The notes under the pieces are model-generated. The model saw nothing but the letters and a program-made list of their open reading frames with translations, ran no database searches and was not told the DNA's origin. Positions 8,071 to 16,667 of a stretch of DNA of 35,287 nucleotides are shown in pieces. This DNA is from Rhodospirillales bacterium (GTDB taxonomy: Bacteria > Pseudomonadota > Alphaproteobacteria > Rhodospirillales > JAPHRK01). The position numbers and the translations under genes were made by a program. The stretch lies in the NCBI GenBank assembly GCA_026196105.1, contig JAPHRK010000057.1:1-35287 (forward strand), in the 5' to 3' direction. Position 1 is the first letter of the stretch. Each line of letters starts with the position of its first letter.

Positions 8071-8100
8071 TTGAGCATGGTCAATGTTCGTGGTTATAAT
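8071..8100 (+). promoter_or_regulatory. Strong sigma70-like promoter for the polyprenyl synthase gene
   Basis: TTGAGC (8071-8076), an 18-nt spacer and a consensus TATAAT (8095-8100) predict a start near 8107 and a leader of about 93 nt. A GAGGAG Shine-Dalgarno (8188-8193) lies 6 nt before the GTG start at 8200. The promoter lies in the 222-nt divergent gap after DUF2007. Confidence 0.65.
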
Positions 8101-8199
8101 GTGGCCTAGGTTAGGTAAGCTTGTCCATGGCATAACATTAGAATATGCTGGTCTTAGCAAATTAAAGTACTTAAGGCGGAATGAATTGAGGAGAAATCT

Positions 8200-9216
8200 G
8201 TGGGTGTTGTCGTAAGCCTGGACGGGGAGCGAGAAAAAAAACCGTCACTAGAGGCGTTAACAGCCCTAGCTGAAAACGACTTGAAAAAAGTCAATCAATT
8301 AATTCTGGATAATATGCAGAGTCCTGTGGCGTTGATTCCCCAACTTGCAGGGCATATCATTGCTGCCGGGGGCAAACGTATGCGCCCTATGATGACTTTG
8401 ATTGCGGCTCATATGTGCGGTTATCAAGGCGAACGTCATCTTGGGTTGTCAGCTTGTGTCGAATTTATCCATACAGCTACCTTGCTTCATGACGATGTGG
8501 TCGATGAAAGTGACCTGCGCCGGGGGCGCCCTTCTGCTAATGCCGTATGGGACAACAAAGCCAGTGTTTTGGTTGGTGATTTTCTCTTCAGCCGTTCATT
8601 TGAGTTAATGACAGCTGATGGGTCTTTAGATGTTTTGCGCATTCTTTCTAATGCTTCAGCTGTTATTGCTGAAGGTGAAGTGCTTCAGTTGATCACAGCC
8701 AACGACACGGAAACCAGTGAAACAGCTTATTTGGAAGTGGTTAAAGCTAAAACGGCGAAACTTTTTGCAGCGGCTGCCCAAATTGGTGCCGTCGTTGCTG
8801 AGCGTCCTTCTGTTGAGGAAGAAGCTTTAGAAACATTTGGAACCAACTTTGGTATCGCCTTCCAGATCATTGATGATGCGTTGGATTATTCAGCGAAACA
8901 AGCGACCCTTGGCAAAGCTGTAGGGGATGATTTCCGCGAAGGTAAAATCACCTTGCCCGTTATCCTTGCTTTCCGTCGTGGAGATGATGATGAACGGGCT
9001 TTTTGGCGTCGGACATTAGAAGAACTCGACCAAACAGACGAGGATCTAGACAAGGCTTTTGAACTTCTTAATAAACATGATGCCCTTAAAGATGCAGTTG
9101 AACGTGCCCGCCACTACGGTGCAATTGCCCGGGATGCGTTAGGAATTTTTGATGATGGCCCAGAAAAATCGGCTCTGATTGAAGCCATCGACTTCTGTAT
9201 TGAGCGCGCCTATTAA
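8200..9216 (+). CDS. ispB: Long-chain polyprenyl diphosphate synthase (octa/decaprenyl type)
   Basis: It elongates farnesyl or geranylgeranyl diphosphate with isopentenyl diphosphate to make the ubiquinone side chain. The 338-residue trans-prenyltransferase has GGKRMRP (57-63), the first Asp-rich motif DDVVD (98-102) followed by RRGRPS, and the second motif DDALD (225-229). The small residue Ala93, five before the first motif, fits a long-chain product; the chain length cannot be read. GTG start with a good GAGGAG site. The solute-binding protein gene follows 11 nt later and may be read from the same promoter. Confidence 0.92.
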   Translation: MGVVVSLDGEREKKPSLEALTALAENDLKKVNQLILDNMQSPVALIPQLAGHIIAAGGKRMRPMMTLIAAHMCGYQGERHLGLSACVEFIHTATLLHDDVVDESDLRRGRPSANAVWDNKASVLVGDFLFSRSFELMTADGSLDVLRILSNASAVIAEGEVLQLITANDTETSETAYLEVVKAKTAKLFAAAAQIGAVVAERPSVEEEALETFGTNFGIAFQIIDDALDYSAKQATLGKAVGDDFREGKITLPVILAFRRGDDDERAFWRRTLEELDQTDEDLDKAFELLNKHDALKDAVERARHYGAIARDALGIFDDGPEKSALIEAIDFCIERAY

Positions 9217-9227
9217 TAAAGGGTAAT

Positions 9228-9998
9228 ATGCGTACCTTTAAAATTGCGTTTGTCTTAATATTATTTGCACTCCCTTCCAGTTATTCCCAAGCTGCTGAAG
9301 ACGAAATTTCGTATACTTTTGCGAATTGGGAACCGGCAATCTATTTAGATGACTCTAGCCAAGCAAAAGGGATGTTTGCTGAACTCCTGAATGAAATCTT
9401 TGTCAAAGAGATGAAGATGAAACTCGTCTTCAAAAAACGTCCATGGGCCCGGGCCCAAAGAGATGTTGAAATTGGCAATTCAGATTTTTTAATTACGGTA
9501 GATTCCCAAGAACGTCTGAAATATTCAATGAAAAGTGCGACCCCGCTCTTCCTCTTATATCTCAATGTTTATAGTTATCATGGGCATGAGCAATTAAAAG
9601 AAATAGAAAATATTAAAACGGTTGAAGATATCATAAAATTAAAACTTCTTGTCGCGAGTAATTTAGGCAACGGTTGGCACAAAGAAAATGTGGAACAAAA
9701 AGGGGTTGAAACAACCTATATTCCCACTGATGAAAGCCTCGCACGTTTTGTCGCTGCTAAGCGGACAGACATTATGATTGATGCCCCTTTAACAATGAAT
9801 CATCTCATTAAAAAACTTGGCTTATCATCTGAAATTGTTATGACACCAGCCAAGTTCGGTCCTTTAAACTTCTATCTTCTCGTAAGCAAAAAATCGAAAC
9901 ACCTTCATCGTCTTCCTGAAATCAATCAAGCAATTTCGAAGCTTAAGCAAGAAGGCGTTCTAGACCAAATTATCAGCAAATACACACAGTTGAACTAG
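9228..9998 (+). CDS. Solitary periplasmic solute-binding protein, family 3 type
   Basis: A 256-residue protein with a signal peptide (MRTFKIAFVLILFALPSSYS, cleavage near QAA-ED, about residue 23). The mature part resembles family 3 amino-acid-type binding proteins: ISYTFANWEPAIYLD, GMFAELLNEIF, a KRPWARAQRDVEIGNSDFLI segment, and later YIPTDESLARFVAAKRTDIMIDAPL. No permease or ATPase gene is adjacent, so it may be a lone sensor or an orphan binding protein. A large periplasmic-sensing HD-GYP protein follows at 10194. A sensor-ligand link is possible but unproven. Confidence 0.82.
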   Translation: MRTFKIAFVLILFALPSSYSQAAEDEISYTFANWEPAIYLDDSSQAKGMFAELLNEIFVKEMKMKLVFKKRPWARAQRDVEIGNSDFLITVDSQERLKYSMKSATPLFLLYLNVYSYHGHEQLKEIENIKTVEDIIKLKLLVASNLGNGWHKENVEQKGVETTYIPTDESLARFVAAKRTDIMIDAPLTMNHLIKKLGLSSEIVMTPAKFGPLNFYLLVSKKSKHLHRLPEINQAISKLKQEGVLDQIISKYTQLN

Positions 9999-10193
9999 GC
10001 GACATACCTAGGAAGTAAGCAGGGTTTATTCGCCTTCACCTTTTGGTAGTAGCGCAAACCATAATTCTCGTTATAATCGGCGCATTACAGTGGCTCAAAG
10101 AAAAGTAAATAAAGTGATTCTTTAAGCTCTAGTTGAATGCGAACATTAGGTTAAGCTAAAGTGTTTTTTGTCTGTCGTTTTAGGTGATTTCGC

Positions 10194-13181
10194 ATGTCCT
10201 TTCGTATTCGCTTTAAAGTTAGTATTGTATCCGTTTTACTTGCTGTGATTTTGCTGTTGGGCCTTCCCATGCTCGTAGGTCTATGGCTGATCAGTAGTGA
10301 AATAGCGGAAGATTTTGCAGGTAGCTTATTTGAGACGACTTCCCATAATGTACAAGATAATATCAAATACCTTTTTGAAGGGGCCTTAACGACAGCTTCA
10401 TATGGGGCTGTGCAACCCGATGTTTCAAATATTGCGAATGAGGGTATAAAATCTAAAAATATCCCTACATTGATCGAAATATTGTCACAACAAGATACCT
10501 TGTATTCAATCTATTATGGCTTTGAGAATGGCAATTTTTTACAGGTGATTTCGGTTGGTAATTCAGATCTAATCCGAGATAAACATAAAGCCCCACCGGA
10601 AACTAAATGGATTGTAAGGTCAATTTTTGACCTAAATAGCCAAAGGATTCAGCGGTGGGTCTTTCTGGATGAAAATAGAAAATATCTTAGTGAATTTGAT
10701 GAAACATCACCATCTTATGATCCAAGGAAAAGACCTTGGTATCAAAGCGTTGTTAATACAAAAGAGACAAAGCTGTCTTCACCGTACATATTTAATTCAA
10801 TAAAAGAACCTGGAATTACCGCCTCAAAAAAATTGGTATCAGGTGATGGTGTTTTTGGCGTCGATATGATGCTTACGGGCCTATCCCAAAGAATTACAAA
10901 CCTAGATGTGTCTAAAAATGGAAAGGTTTTGTTGTATGATACACAAAACCGTCTGTTAGGGATGACTATGACTTCCGGCAAATTTGGAATGCTGGAAAGT
11001 GTTTTAAAAATTCCAGATATAGCTGCTAAAATATCACTAAAGGCGCAAAATCATCAGAAGCAGGGTGTGCTGCAAAAGATTGACCAAGCTGGTGAAAGTT
11101 TTTTTGCAAGTTATTATTTAGAAGAACTCCCTGGGATAAGACTAAATCTCGTTATTGTTGCTCCAGAAACAGATTTTACAGGACATTTTAGAAATCTTCA
11201 GAAGCAGTTTCTTTTGATTTGTGGCTTAGGCGTAATTTTATTCATTCCGGTGTCTTATATGTTTTCGTCAAAACTTGCTTCGCAAGTCTCAAAGCTAGCT
11301 CGGAATGCTGAACGAGCAAAAGACATGATCTTTGAAACAGGGGAAGTAAGTGAATCTCGGATTGTAGAATTTGATAATTTAATCAAAGCATTTCATACTA
11401 TGAACAAAAACCTAGCTCATAAAACGGATGAGCTGAAGTTAGAGCAAGACAAATTGTCACGGTTGGTCGAACTTGGCATTGCCATGTCTGCGGAGCAAGA
11501 CAGCAATAAACTGATGGAAATGGTTTTGTTGGGTGCTAAAGAATTAACCAACGCAGACGGGGGTACTCTTTATACGCTGGATGACGAAGGAAAATTGCAA
11601 TTTAGTATTGTGCGCAATGATAGCTTGGATATCCAGATGGGGGGAACATCAGGCAACCCTGTCCAAATACCTCCTGTGCATTTGTTTAGGGAAGGTGACC
11701 AACCCAATTTTTCAAATGTAGTTAGTTTTGCCGTCCATAAAGAAAAATCCGTCAATATTGAAGACGCATATAACGCAGATGATTTTGATTTTTCTGGAAC
11801 ACGTATTTTTGATAAAAATAATGGGTACAGGTCTCAATCATTTTTGACGGTTCCTTTGAAACCTCGAGGTGGTGACGTGATTGGTGCACTGCAAATCATT
11901 AATGCACGCAAGGAAGGGACGGGTGAAGTTGTTCCTTTTAACTCAACCTTACAGCCTTTTGTTGAAGCTTTGGCGGCACAAGCTGCAACAGCGCTTTACA
12001 ATAGAGAGCTATTAAAAGCGCAAGAAAAATTAATGGACTCATTAATACAGCTCATTGCTGGTGCGATTGATGCAAAGAGCCCTTATACAGGGGGGCATTG
12101 TGAACGAGTCCCTGAGTTAGCCGTGATGTTAGCACATGAGGCTAGTAAAGTAGAAACAGGGCACTTAGCCGATTTTAACTTCAAAACTCGGGAAGAATTA
12201 CGTGAGTTTGAAATTGGTGCTTGGTTACATGATTGTGGGAAAGTCACCACACCGGAATATGTTGTTGATAAAGCCACTAAACTTGAAACAATCTATAACA
12301 GAATTCATGAAATACGGACACGGTTTGAAGTTCTGCTTCGGGATTCTGAAATTGAATATTTAAAATCTCTTGCCAGGGGAATAGAAAAATCAGAAGCAGA
12401 GAAAATTTTTGTTCATCAGCAAAAGGAACTGTTTGATGATTTTGCATTTGTGGCAGAATGCAATCTGGGCGGTGAATTTATGGAAGACAGTAAAATTGAC
12501 CGCTTGAAACGAATTGCTGATACATCATGGACGCGACATTTCGATATTACCCTTGGGCTATCGCATGATGAAAAACTAAGATACGAGGATGAACCTGATG
12601 GCCCTTGTGAAGAAAAATTGTTAAACGATAAGATACTTCACATTATACCAAGAGAACGGCTGATTTCTGAGCAATATAAGAATTATGATTTTAAAGTAGA
12701 TATTCCTGAAAACCTTTATAACCAAGGAGAAATGTACAACCTTTGTGTAAAGCGAGGAACTTTAACAGAAGAAGAGCGCTTTAAAATTAATGAACATATT
12801 ATGCAAACCATCGTGATGCTCGAACAACTCCCCTTGCCTCAACATTTAAAGCGGATACCAGAGTATGCAGGAGCCCATCATGAAACTATGGTTGGTACTG
12901 GATACCCGAGGAAAATGACAGAGAAGGAATTATCTATTCCTTCTCGAATTATGGCTATTGCTGATATTTTTGAAGCCCTAACTGCATCGGACCGCCCTTA
13001 TAAGCAGCCTAAAACTCTTAGTGAAGCTGTCAAAATTTTAAGCTTCTTCAAAAAAGATCGACACATTGATCCGATCCTTTTTGATTTGTTTTTGACGTCA
13101 GGAACTTATCGAAGCTATGCAAATAAATTCTTAGATCCGGAACAAATTGATGATGTGGATATTACAGCGTATCTGAATTGA
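10194..13181 (+). CDS. Cache-GAF-HD-GYP c-di-GMP phosphodiesterase-type receptor
   Basis: A 995-residue membrane sensor. TM1 at about residues 9-33; periplasmic dCache domain (about 35-335) with the ligand-site motif RPWYQ (180-184); TM2 (339-361); a HAMP-like or coiled linker (362-420); GAF (about 424-600); HD-GYP (about 615-990). In the last domain H635, H679-D680 (LHDCGK), HHE (895-897) and GYP (903-905) are present, so c-di-GMP hydrolysis is plausible. About 215 residues separate the HD from the HHE, far more than in a compact HD-GYP domain, because of a helical, charged insertion. The ATG follows AGGTGA (10182-10187) at 6 nt. Probably its own transcription unit after a 195-nt gap. Confidence 0.92.
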   Translation: MSFRIRFKVSIVSVLLAVILLLGLPMLVGLWLISSEIAEDFAGSLFETTSHNVQDNIKYLFEGALTTASYGAVQPDVSNIANEGIKSKNIPTLIEILSQQDTLYSIYYGFENGNFLQVISVGNSDLIRDKHKAPPETKWIVRSIFDLNSQRIQRWVFLDENRKYLSEFDETSPSYDPRKRPWYQSVVNTKETKLSSPYIFNSIKEPGITASKKLVSGDGVFGVDMMLTGLSQRITNLDVSKNGKVLLYDTQNRLLGMTMTSGKFGMLESVLKIPDIAAKISLKAQNHQKQGVLQKIDQAGESFFASYYLEELPGIRLNLVIVAPETDFTGHFRNLQKQFLLICGLGVILFIPVSYMFSSKLASQVSKLARNAERAKDMIFETGEVSESRIVEFDNLIKAFHTMNKNLAHKTDELKLEQDKLSRLVELGIAMSAEQDSNKLMEMVLLGAKELTNADGGTLYTLDDEGKLQFSIVRNDSLDIQMGGTSGNPVQIPPVHLFREGDQPNFSNVVSFAVHKEKSVNIEDAYNADDFDFSGTRIFDKNNGYRSQSFLTVPLKPRGGDVIGALQIINARKEGTGEVVPFNSTLQPFVEALAAQAATALYNRELLKAQEKLMDSLIQLIAGAIDAKSPYTGGHCERVPELAVMLAHEASKVETGHLADFNFKTREELREFEIGAWLHDCGKVTTPEYVVDKATKLETIYNRIHEIRTRFEVLLRDSEIEYLKSLARGIEKSEAEKIFVHQQKELFDDFAFVAECNLGGEFMEDSKIDRLKRIADTSWTRHFDITLGLSHDEKLRYEDEPDGPCEEKLLNDKILHIIPRERLISEQYKNYDFKVDIPENLYNQGEMYNLCVKRGTLTEEERFKINEHIMQTIVMLEQLPLPQHLKRIPEYAGAHHETMVGTGYPRKMTEKELSIPSRIMAIADIFEALTASDRPYKQPKTLSEAVKILSFFKKDRHIDPILFDLFLTSGTYRSYANKFLDPEQIDDVDITAYLN

Positions 13182-13200
13182 TCCAGATGTAGTGCTTAAT

Positions 13201-13572
13201 TTAGAGCAGTTTTTGAGCAGTATTGATGGCGCTTTGCATCGCTTCAAGATAGCGCTTATCTCCAGCGACTACACCTGACCAGGTTTCTTTATCCATTTCT
13301 AAATAGCAGTGAATCGATAGATCAACTGAGACACTATCCCAATGTTGGATTTTCTTTAGATCGTCAGTGAGGATGGCGGAGGAATAGTAATTCAGGTTTT
13401 TTATGGCTTCTTTATCCAGGTGATTGAGAGCAATAATGCGATCTTTTAATTTCCGTTCCAGTAAGATGTTATCCAGGTGAAAAATACTATCTTCGTCCAA
13501 TTCAATTTCTGTAGCATCCAGGTAATCCATTATGGCTTTGCCCATAGGGAAATTAGAAATCGCAATAAACAA
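13201..13572 (-). CDS. Hypothetical 123-aa protein, divergent from the carrier-protein cassette
   Basis: I do not recognise this family. It is soluble and acidic, with a helix-rich centre (HLDNILLERKLKDRIIALNHLDKEAIKNL) and the segment DSVSVDLSIHCYLEMDKETWSGVV; there is no signal peptide or membrane segment. The TTG start (13570-13572) is favoured because AAAGGA lies 7 nt upstream on the minus strand. ATG at 13545 has no comparable site. It is divergent from the AMP ligase across a short gap holding a symmetric dyad, so it may share regulation with that cassette. It converges on the Cache-HD-GYP gene with a 19-nt gap. Confidence 0.65.
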   Translation of the reverse strand: MFIAISNFPMGKAIMDYLDATEIELDEDSIFHLDNILLERKLKDRIIALNHLDKEAIKNLNYYSSAILTDDLKKIQHWDSVSVDLSIHCYLEMDKETWSGVVAGDKRYLEAMQSAINTAQKLL

Positions 13573-13582
13573 ACCCGTATCC

Positions 13583-13598
13583 TTTAATCGATATTAAA
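13583..13598. promoter_or_regulatory. Symmetric dyad in a divergent intergenic region
   Basis: TTTAAT (13583-13588) and ATTAAA (13593-13598) are perfect 6-bp inverted arms around CGAT. The site lies in the 74-nt gap between the divergent TTG starts at 13572 and 13647, next to the Shine-Dalgarno of the minus-strand gene. An operator for both genes is possible. AT-rich dyads also arise by chance. Confidence 0.35.
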
Positions 13599-13646
13599 AC
13601 TTTCCCCTTTATAGCTTGCTCTACTAAATATTTGAAGGGAAAGTCC

Positions 13647-15248
13647 TTGGAATTGGAAACCATTTCAGACCACATAATTGAAATGACAAAGGCTAATGGT
13701 GATGCCGTTTTTTGCCATTTTTTATCCCATGGAAAGACCCAGGCAGTAACGCGGAAGGAATTCCTGAATCGCGCTTCCGCCTTTGCTCAATCTTATGGAC
13801 TTCTTGGAATTAAAAAAGGGGGTGTGGTCATTATCATCCTTGGGCACCACCTAGATACCTACTGTTCTTTCGTTGGGGCAATGCTTATAGGAGCAATCCC
13901 AAGTTTTCTCCCTCTTCCTAGTGCAAAGCAAGACCCTGAAATCTATTGGGCAACCCACAAAAAACTCCTCGCACGTATTGAAGCACAAGCCTTAGTAACG
14001 ACTAGAGAGGGGAAAAGTGCTGAACAAATCCCAAATTTTCCAACGACAAAAGTTATCTATGCCGAAGACGTTCAATCCCTTGATGAAACTAATTATGATT
14101 GGGAAGTTGGTCAAAGTGCTGACATTGCCTTTTTGCAACATAGCTCAGGTACAACAGGGTTAAAAAAAGGCGTCGTTCTTACTCATCAATCAGTTCTAAA
14201 TAATATTGATACCTATGCCCAAGTTATTGGGCTGGGTGAGAAAGATATAATCGTAAGTTGGTTGCCGCTTTATCACGATATGGGGTTAATAACGAGCTTC
14301 CTTATGCCTATGGTTCACGGTATTCCTTTCGTCACCATTGATCCCTTTGAGTGGGTGATGAGACCGACCATGTTGCTTGAAGCGCTGGAGGTTTATAGAG
14401 GAACTTTTGCCTGGTTACCTAACTTTGCCTTTCATCATATTGTAAATGCGACCTTTGAAAATGACCGATGGGATTTGTCATCTGTTCGGGCGTTGATTAG
14501 CTGTTCAGAACCTTGCAAGCCACAAACGATGGAGGAGTTCGCCCATAAGTTTGCGGCAATGGGGCTGGCTGGAACAGCTTTGCAAACTTGTTATGCTATG
14601 GCCGAAAATGTTTTTGCGGTAACACAAAGTTCTGTAACGGAAGCACCTCGAATTGAGAGGAAGGGAGAAGTGTCCCAGCTCTCCTGTGGTCGCGCACTGC
14701 CAGGAGTTGAAATCAAAATTATTGATGGGAGCGGTGCCACTCTAGAAGAGGGAAGCATTGGGGAAATCCTTCTTAAAGCTAAAACACTCTTTGACGGTTA
14801 TTTCAAACTTCCAGATGAATCCCGAAAAACCCTAAAGGATGGTTGGTATTCTACAGGTGACCTTGGTTATCTCAGCAAAGGTGATTTGTATGTTACGGGA
14901 CGAAAGAAAGATCTCCTTATCATCCGGGGGATTAATTTTTATGCTCATGATGTGGAGTATGCAGCTAATCAAGTGAGCGGGCTCATTGCTGGGCGTTGTG
15001 TTGCTCTAGGGGTATATGACGATACCTCGGCAAGCGAAGAAGCAGTTTTGATCGCAGAAACCGAAATTTCCGATGCCGTAGTGCTGAAGGGTTTGAAGCG
15101 ACAAATCAAAGAACAGATTTTCTCACACACGACACTGATCATAAAATCAGTAGAATTCGTGCCAAAAAGGTGGCTTATTAAAACAACCAGTGGAAAGATA
15201 GATCGGTCTCAAAACCTCAGAAAATATCATGCAATGAAAGCGAAGTAA
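13647..15248 (+). CDS. AMP-forming acyl/aminoacyl-ACP ligase (FAAL-like)
   Basis: An ANL-superfamily adenylating enzyme (533 aa) that should activate a carboxylic acid as the acyl-AMP and load it onto the adjacent carrier protein. Motifs: P-loop-like SSGTTGLKKG (166-175), LPLYHDMGL with H210-D211 (as in fatty acyl-AMP ligases), STGDLGY with T403-G404-D405, GRKKDLLIIRG, and the C-terminal catalytic Lys in TTSGKIDR (K517). The start is TTG 13647, because AAGGGA (13635-13640) lies 6 nt upstream; the longest frame starts 15 nt earlier with the site inside it. Its TAA overlaps the ACP ATG. Substrate (fatty, hydroxy or amino acid) is unknown. Confidence 0.88.
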   Translation: MELETISDHIIEMTKANGDAVFCHFLSHGKTQAVTRKEFLNRASAFAQSYGLLGIKKGGVVIIILGHHLDTYCSFVGAMLIGAIPSFLPLPSAKQDPEIYWATHKKLLARIEAQALVTTREGKSAEQIPNFPTTKVIYAEDVQSLDETNYDWEVGQSADIAFLQHSSGTTGLKKGVVLTHQSVLNNIDTYAQVIGLGEKDIIVSWLPLYHDMGLITSFLMPMVHGIPFVTIDPFEWVMRPTMLLEALEVYRGTFAWLPNFAFHHIVNATFENDRWDLSSVRALISCSEPCKPQTMEEFAHKFAAMGLAGTALQTCYAMAENVFAVTQSSVTEAPRIERKGEVSQLSCGRALPGVEIKIIDGSGATLEEGSIGEILLKAKTLFDGYFKLPDESRKTLKDGWYSTGDLGYLSKGDLYVTGRKKDLLIIRGINFYAHDVEYAANQVSGLIAGRCVALGVYDDTSASEEAVLIAETEISDAVVLKGLKRQIKEQIFSHTTLIIKSVEFVPKRWLIKTTSGKIDRSQNLRKYHAMKAK

Positions 15249-15502
15249 TGGATAGGCAGGAAACACTCAACCAATTGATATCTGTGATGGGGACAGTTTT
15301 AGATATCAAGGGTATTGTCGTGGGTGAAGAGACAAATGCCTATGATGTGGATGGTTGGGATTCATTGTCTCACGCCCGTTTTGTTTTGGCTGTTGAGCAG
15401 CATTTCCAGATCAGGTTTCCGGGCGATTTGCTTTTTGATATGGAAAATATTGGTGACATGCTCGAAGCCATTATTGACTTGTTGAAAGCGGCAAATGGAT
15501 AA
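15248..15502 (+). CDS. Discrete acyl carrier protein
   Basis: An 84-residue four-helix carrier protein with the phosphopantetheine attachment motif DSL (38-40, Ser39) in GWDSLSH. The surroundings (DVDGWDSLSHARFVLAVEQ) look like discrete ACPs of secondary or surface-glycan pathways rather than housekeeping AcpP, which carries a more acidic helix II. It should receive the acyl group from the preceding ligase. Start and stop codons overlap on both sides: TAATG with the ligase and 8 nt with the hydrolase. Maturation would need a phosphopantetheinyl transferase encoded elsewhere. Confidence 0.92.
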   Translation: MDRQETLNQLISVMGTVLDIKGIVVGEETNAYDVDGWDSLSHARFVLAVEQHFQIRFPGDLLFDMENIGDMLEAIIDLLKAANG

Positions 15503-16667
15503 TTTCAAGACTGCCGAAAATCCTCACCCAGATGTTGAAAACTATGTGCCTCGTCAGCCTATTAGCTACTATGTTGATTATCCTGACCAAGGGGTGAATG
15601 AAGAAACGGGGATAGTTTTTTCTGTCGCTGGGATGGGGCATTACCCGGAGATGGACTATGAAAAATTATTACGGCGTTATCTGGCGACCAAATATAATTG
15701 TATCGCTGTTGGCGTGGTTTATTTTGGTCAACGTTTAAAGCGGGTAGAGAATATCCAGCTTCTGAATAATTTTTTTACCAATTTAGAAAAGTACCATGGA
15801 ATATCTATGGAAGGTGGCGTTGATGGTGCTGCTGGAGATTTAACTGGGGCGGTATGCCAAGCGCTTTATGAAGCCGGAATTCGCAAACTCCATCATAGCT
15901 GTATGGGTTATGCTAAGTATGAAGAGGAATATCTATCCTTTGGCTTGTTGCCAGCTCTGGATCACTTGCAGGTTTTACATCAACTCATGGTTGATACCCC
16001 AATAAACAAGAATAGGATTTTCGCCTATGGAGCTTCCTACGGGGGCTATGTTGCTATGCTCCTAGGTAAATATGCACCTAACACCTTTAGTGCGATTATT
16101 GATAACTCTGGTTTTGTTTCAAGAGAAGGGTTCCCTGACTCACTATATGGTCATAATGCCCCAACCTATATCTCGCTCAATACGGTAAAGGGCGTCGAGT
16201 TGGCAATCTATGAGCATGGTGTATGGAGCAAAGACCCAACCTCTCCTCATTATTTTGATATCCACCATGAGAAAATTCGGGATCTCCTGGAACAAACCCA
16301 TTTAAACCCTTCAAAAACCCACTACTATTCTTATCACTACGAGAAAGACACCCTCGTCCCTGTTTCTGGAAAGACCAAGTTTCGTGACTTGTGGGGAGAG
16401 GGAAACGTCGATTTAACGGTTGTTGATGATAGCCAAATTGATGGCAAGGTTTTTAAGAAAGCAAACCATTGTCTTGATGCAACTCACCGTGATATTTTTG
16501 ATATGAGTTATAAAAAATATATGGCTGAAGACGCAGTACAAAAGCAAGATGGGATTACTGATTTTGATCTTGGATCAACCTTCATTTTCCCTTGTGGTGA
16601 AAAAAGTTATCACTTTTCTTTTTCTAATGACAAAGGGATCAGGGTAACCTTAGATCAGAACTCCTAA
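15495..16667 (+). CDS. DUF2920-like alpha/beta hydrolase
   Basis: A 390-residue protein with an alpha/beta-hydrolase core. The nucleophile elbow is GASYGG (179-184, Ser181), preceded by the strand KNRIFAYG. Candidate acid and base are Asp285 (YEKDTLVPVSG) and His325 or His331 (ANHCLDATH). The N-terminal region with VFSVAGMGHYPEMDYEK and NCIAVGVVYFG matches my memory of DUF2920, a family known from the Campylobacter flagellar glycosylation locus. It could act as thioesterase or acyltransferase on the acyl-ACP made by its neighbours (inference). It overlaps the ACP gene by 8 nt and its 3' end overlaps the convergent HD-GYP gene by 4 nt. Confidence 0.78.
   Translation: MDNFKTAENPHPDVENYVPRQPISYYVDYPDQGVNEETGIVFSVAGMGHYPEMDYEKLLRRYLATKYNCIAVGVVYFGQRLKRVENIQLLNNFFTNLEKYHGISMEGGVDGAAGDLTGAVCQALYEAGIRKLHHSCMGYAKYEEEYLSFGLLPALDHLQVLHQLMVDTPINKNRIFAYGASYGGYVAMLLGKYAPNTFSAIIDNSGFVSREGFPDSLYGHNAPTYISLNTVKGVELAIYEHGVWSKDPTSPHYFDIHHEKIRDLLEQTHLNPSKTHYYSYHYEKDTLVPVSGKTKFRDLWGEGNVDLTVVDDSQIDGKVFKKANHCLDATHRDIFDMSYKKYMAEDAVQKQDGITDFDLGSTFIFPCGEKSYHFSFSNDKGIRVTLDQNS

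Noticed and set aside
9997-10035. AGGCGA/TCGCCT arms after the solute-binding protein gene, considered as a terminator
   Set aside because: A 27-nt loop and only a weak T-stretch beyond it. Too poor to annotate.
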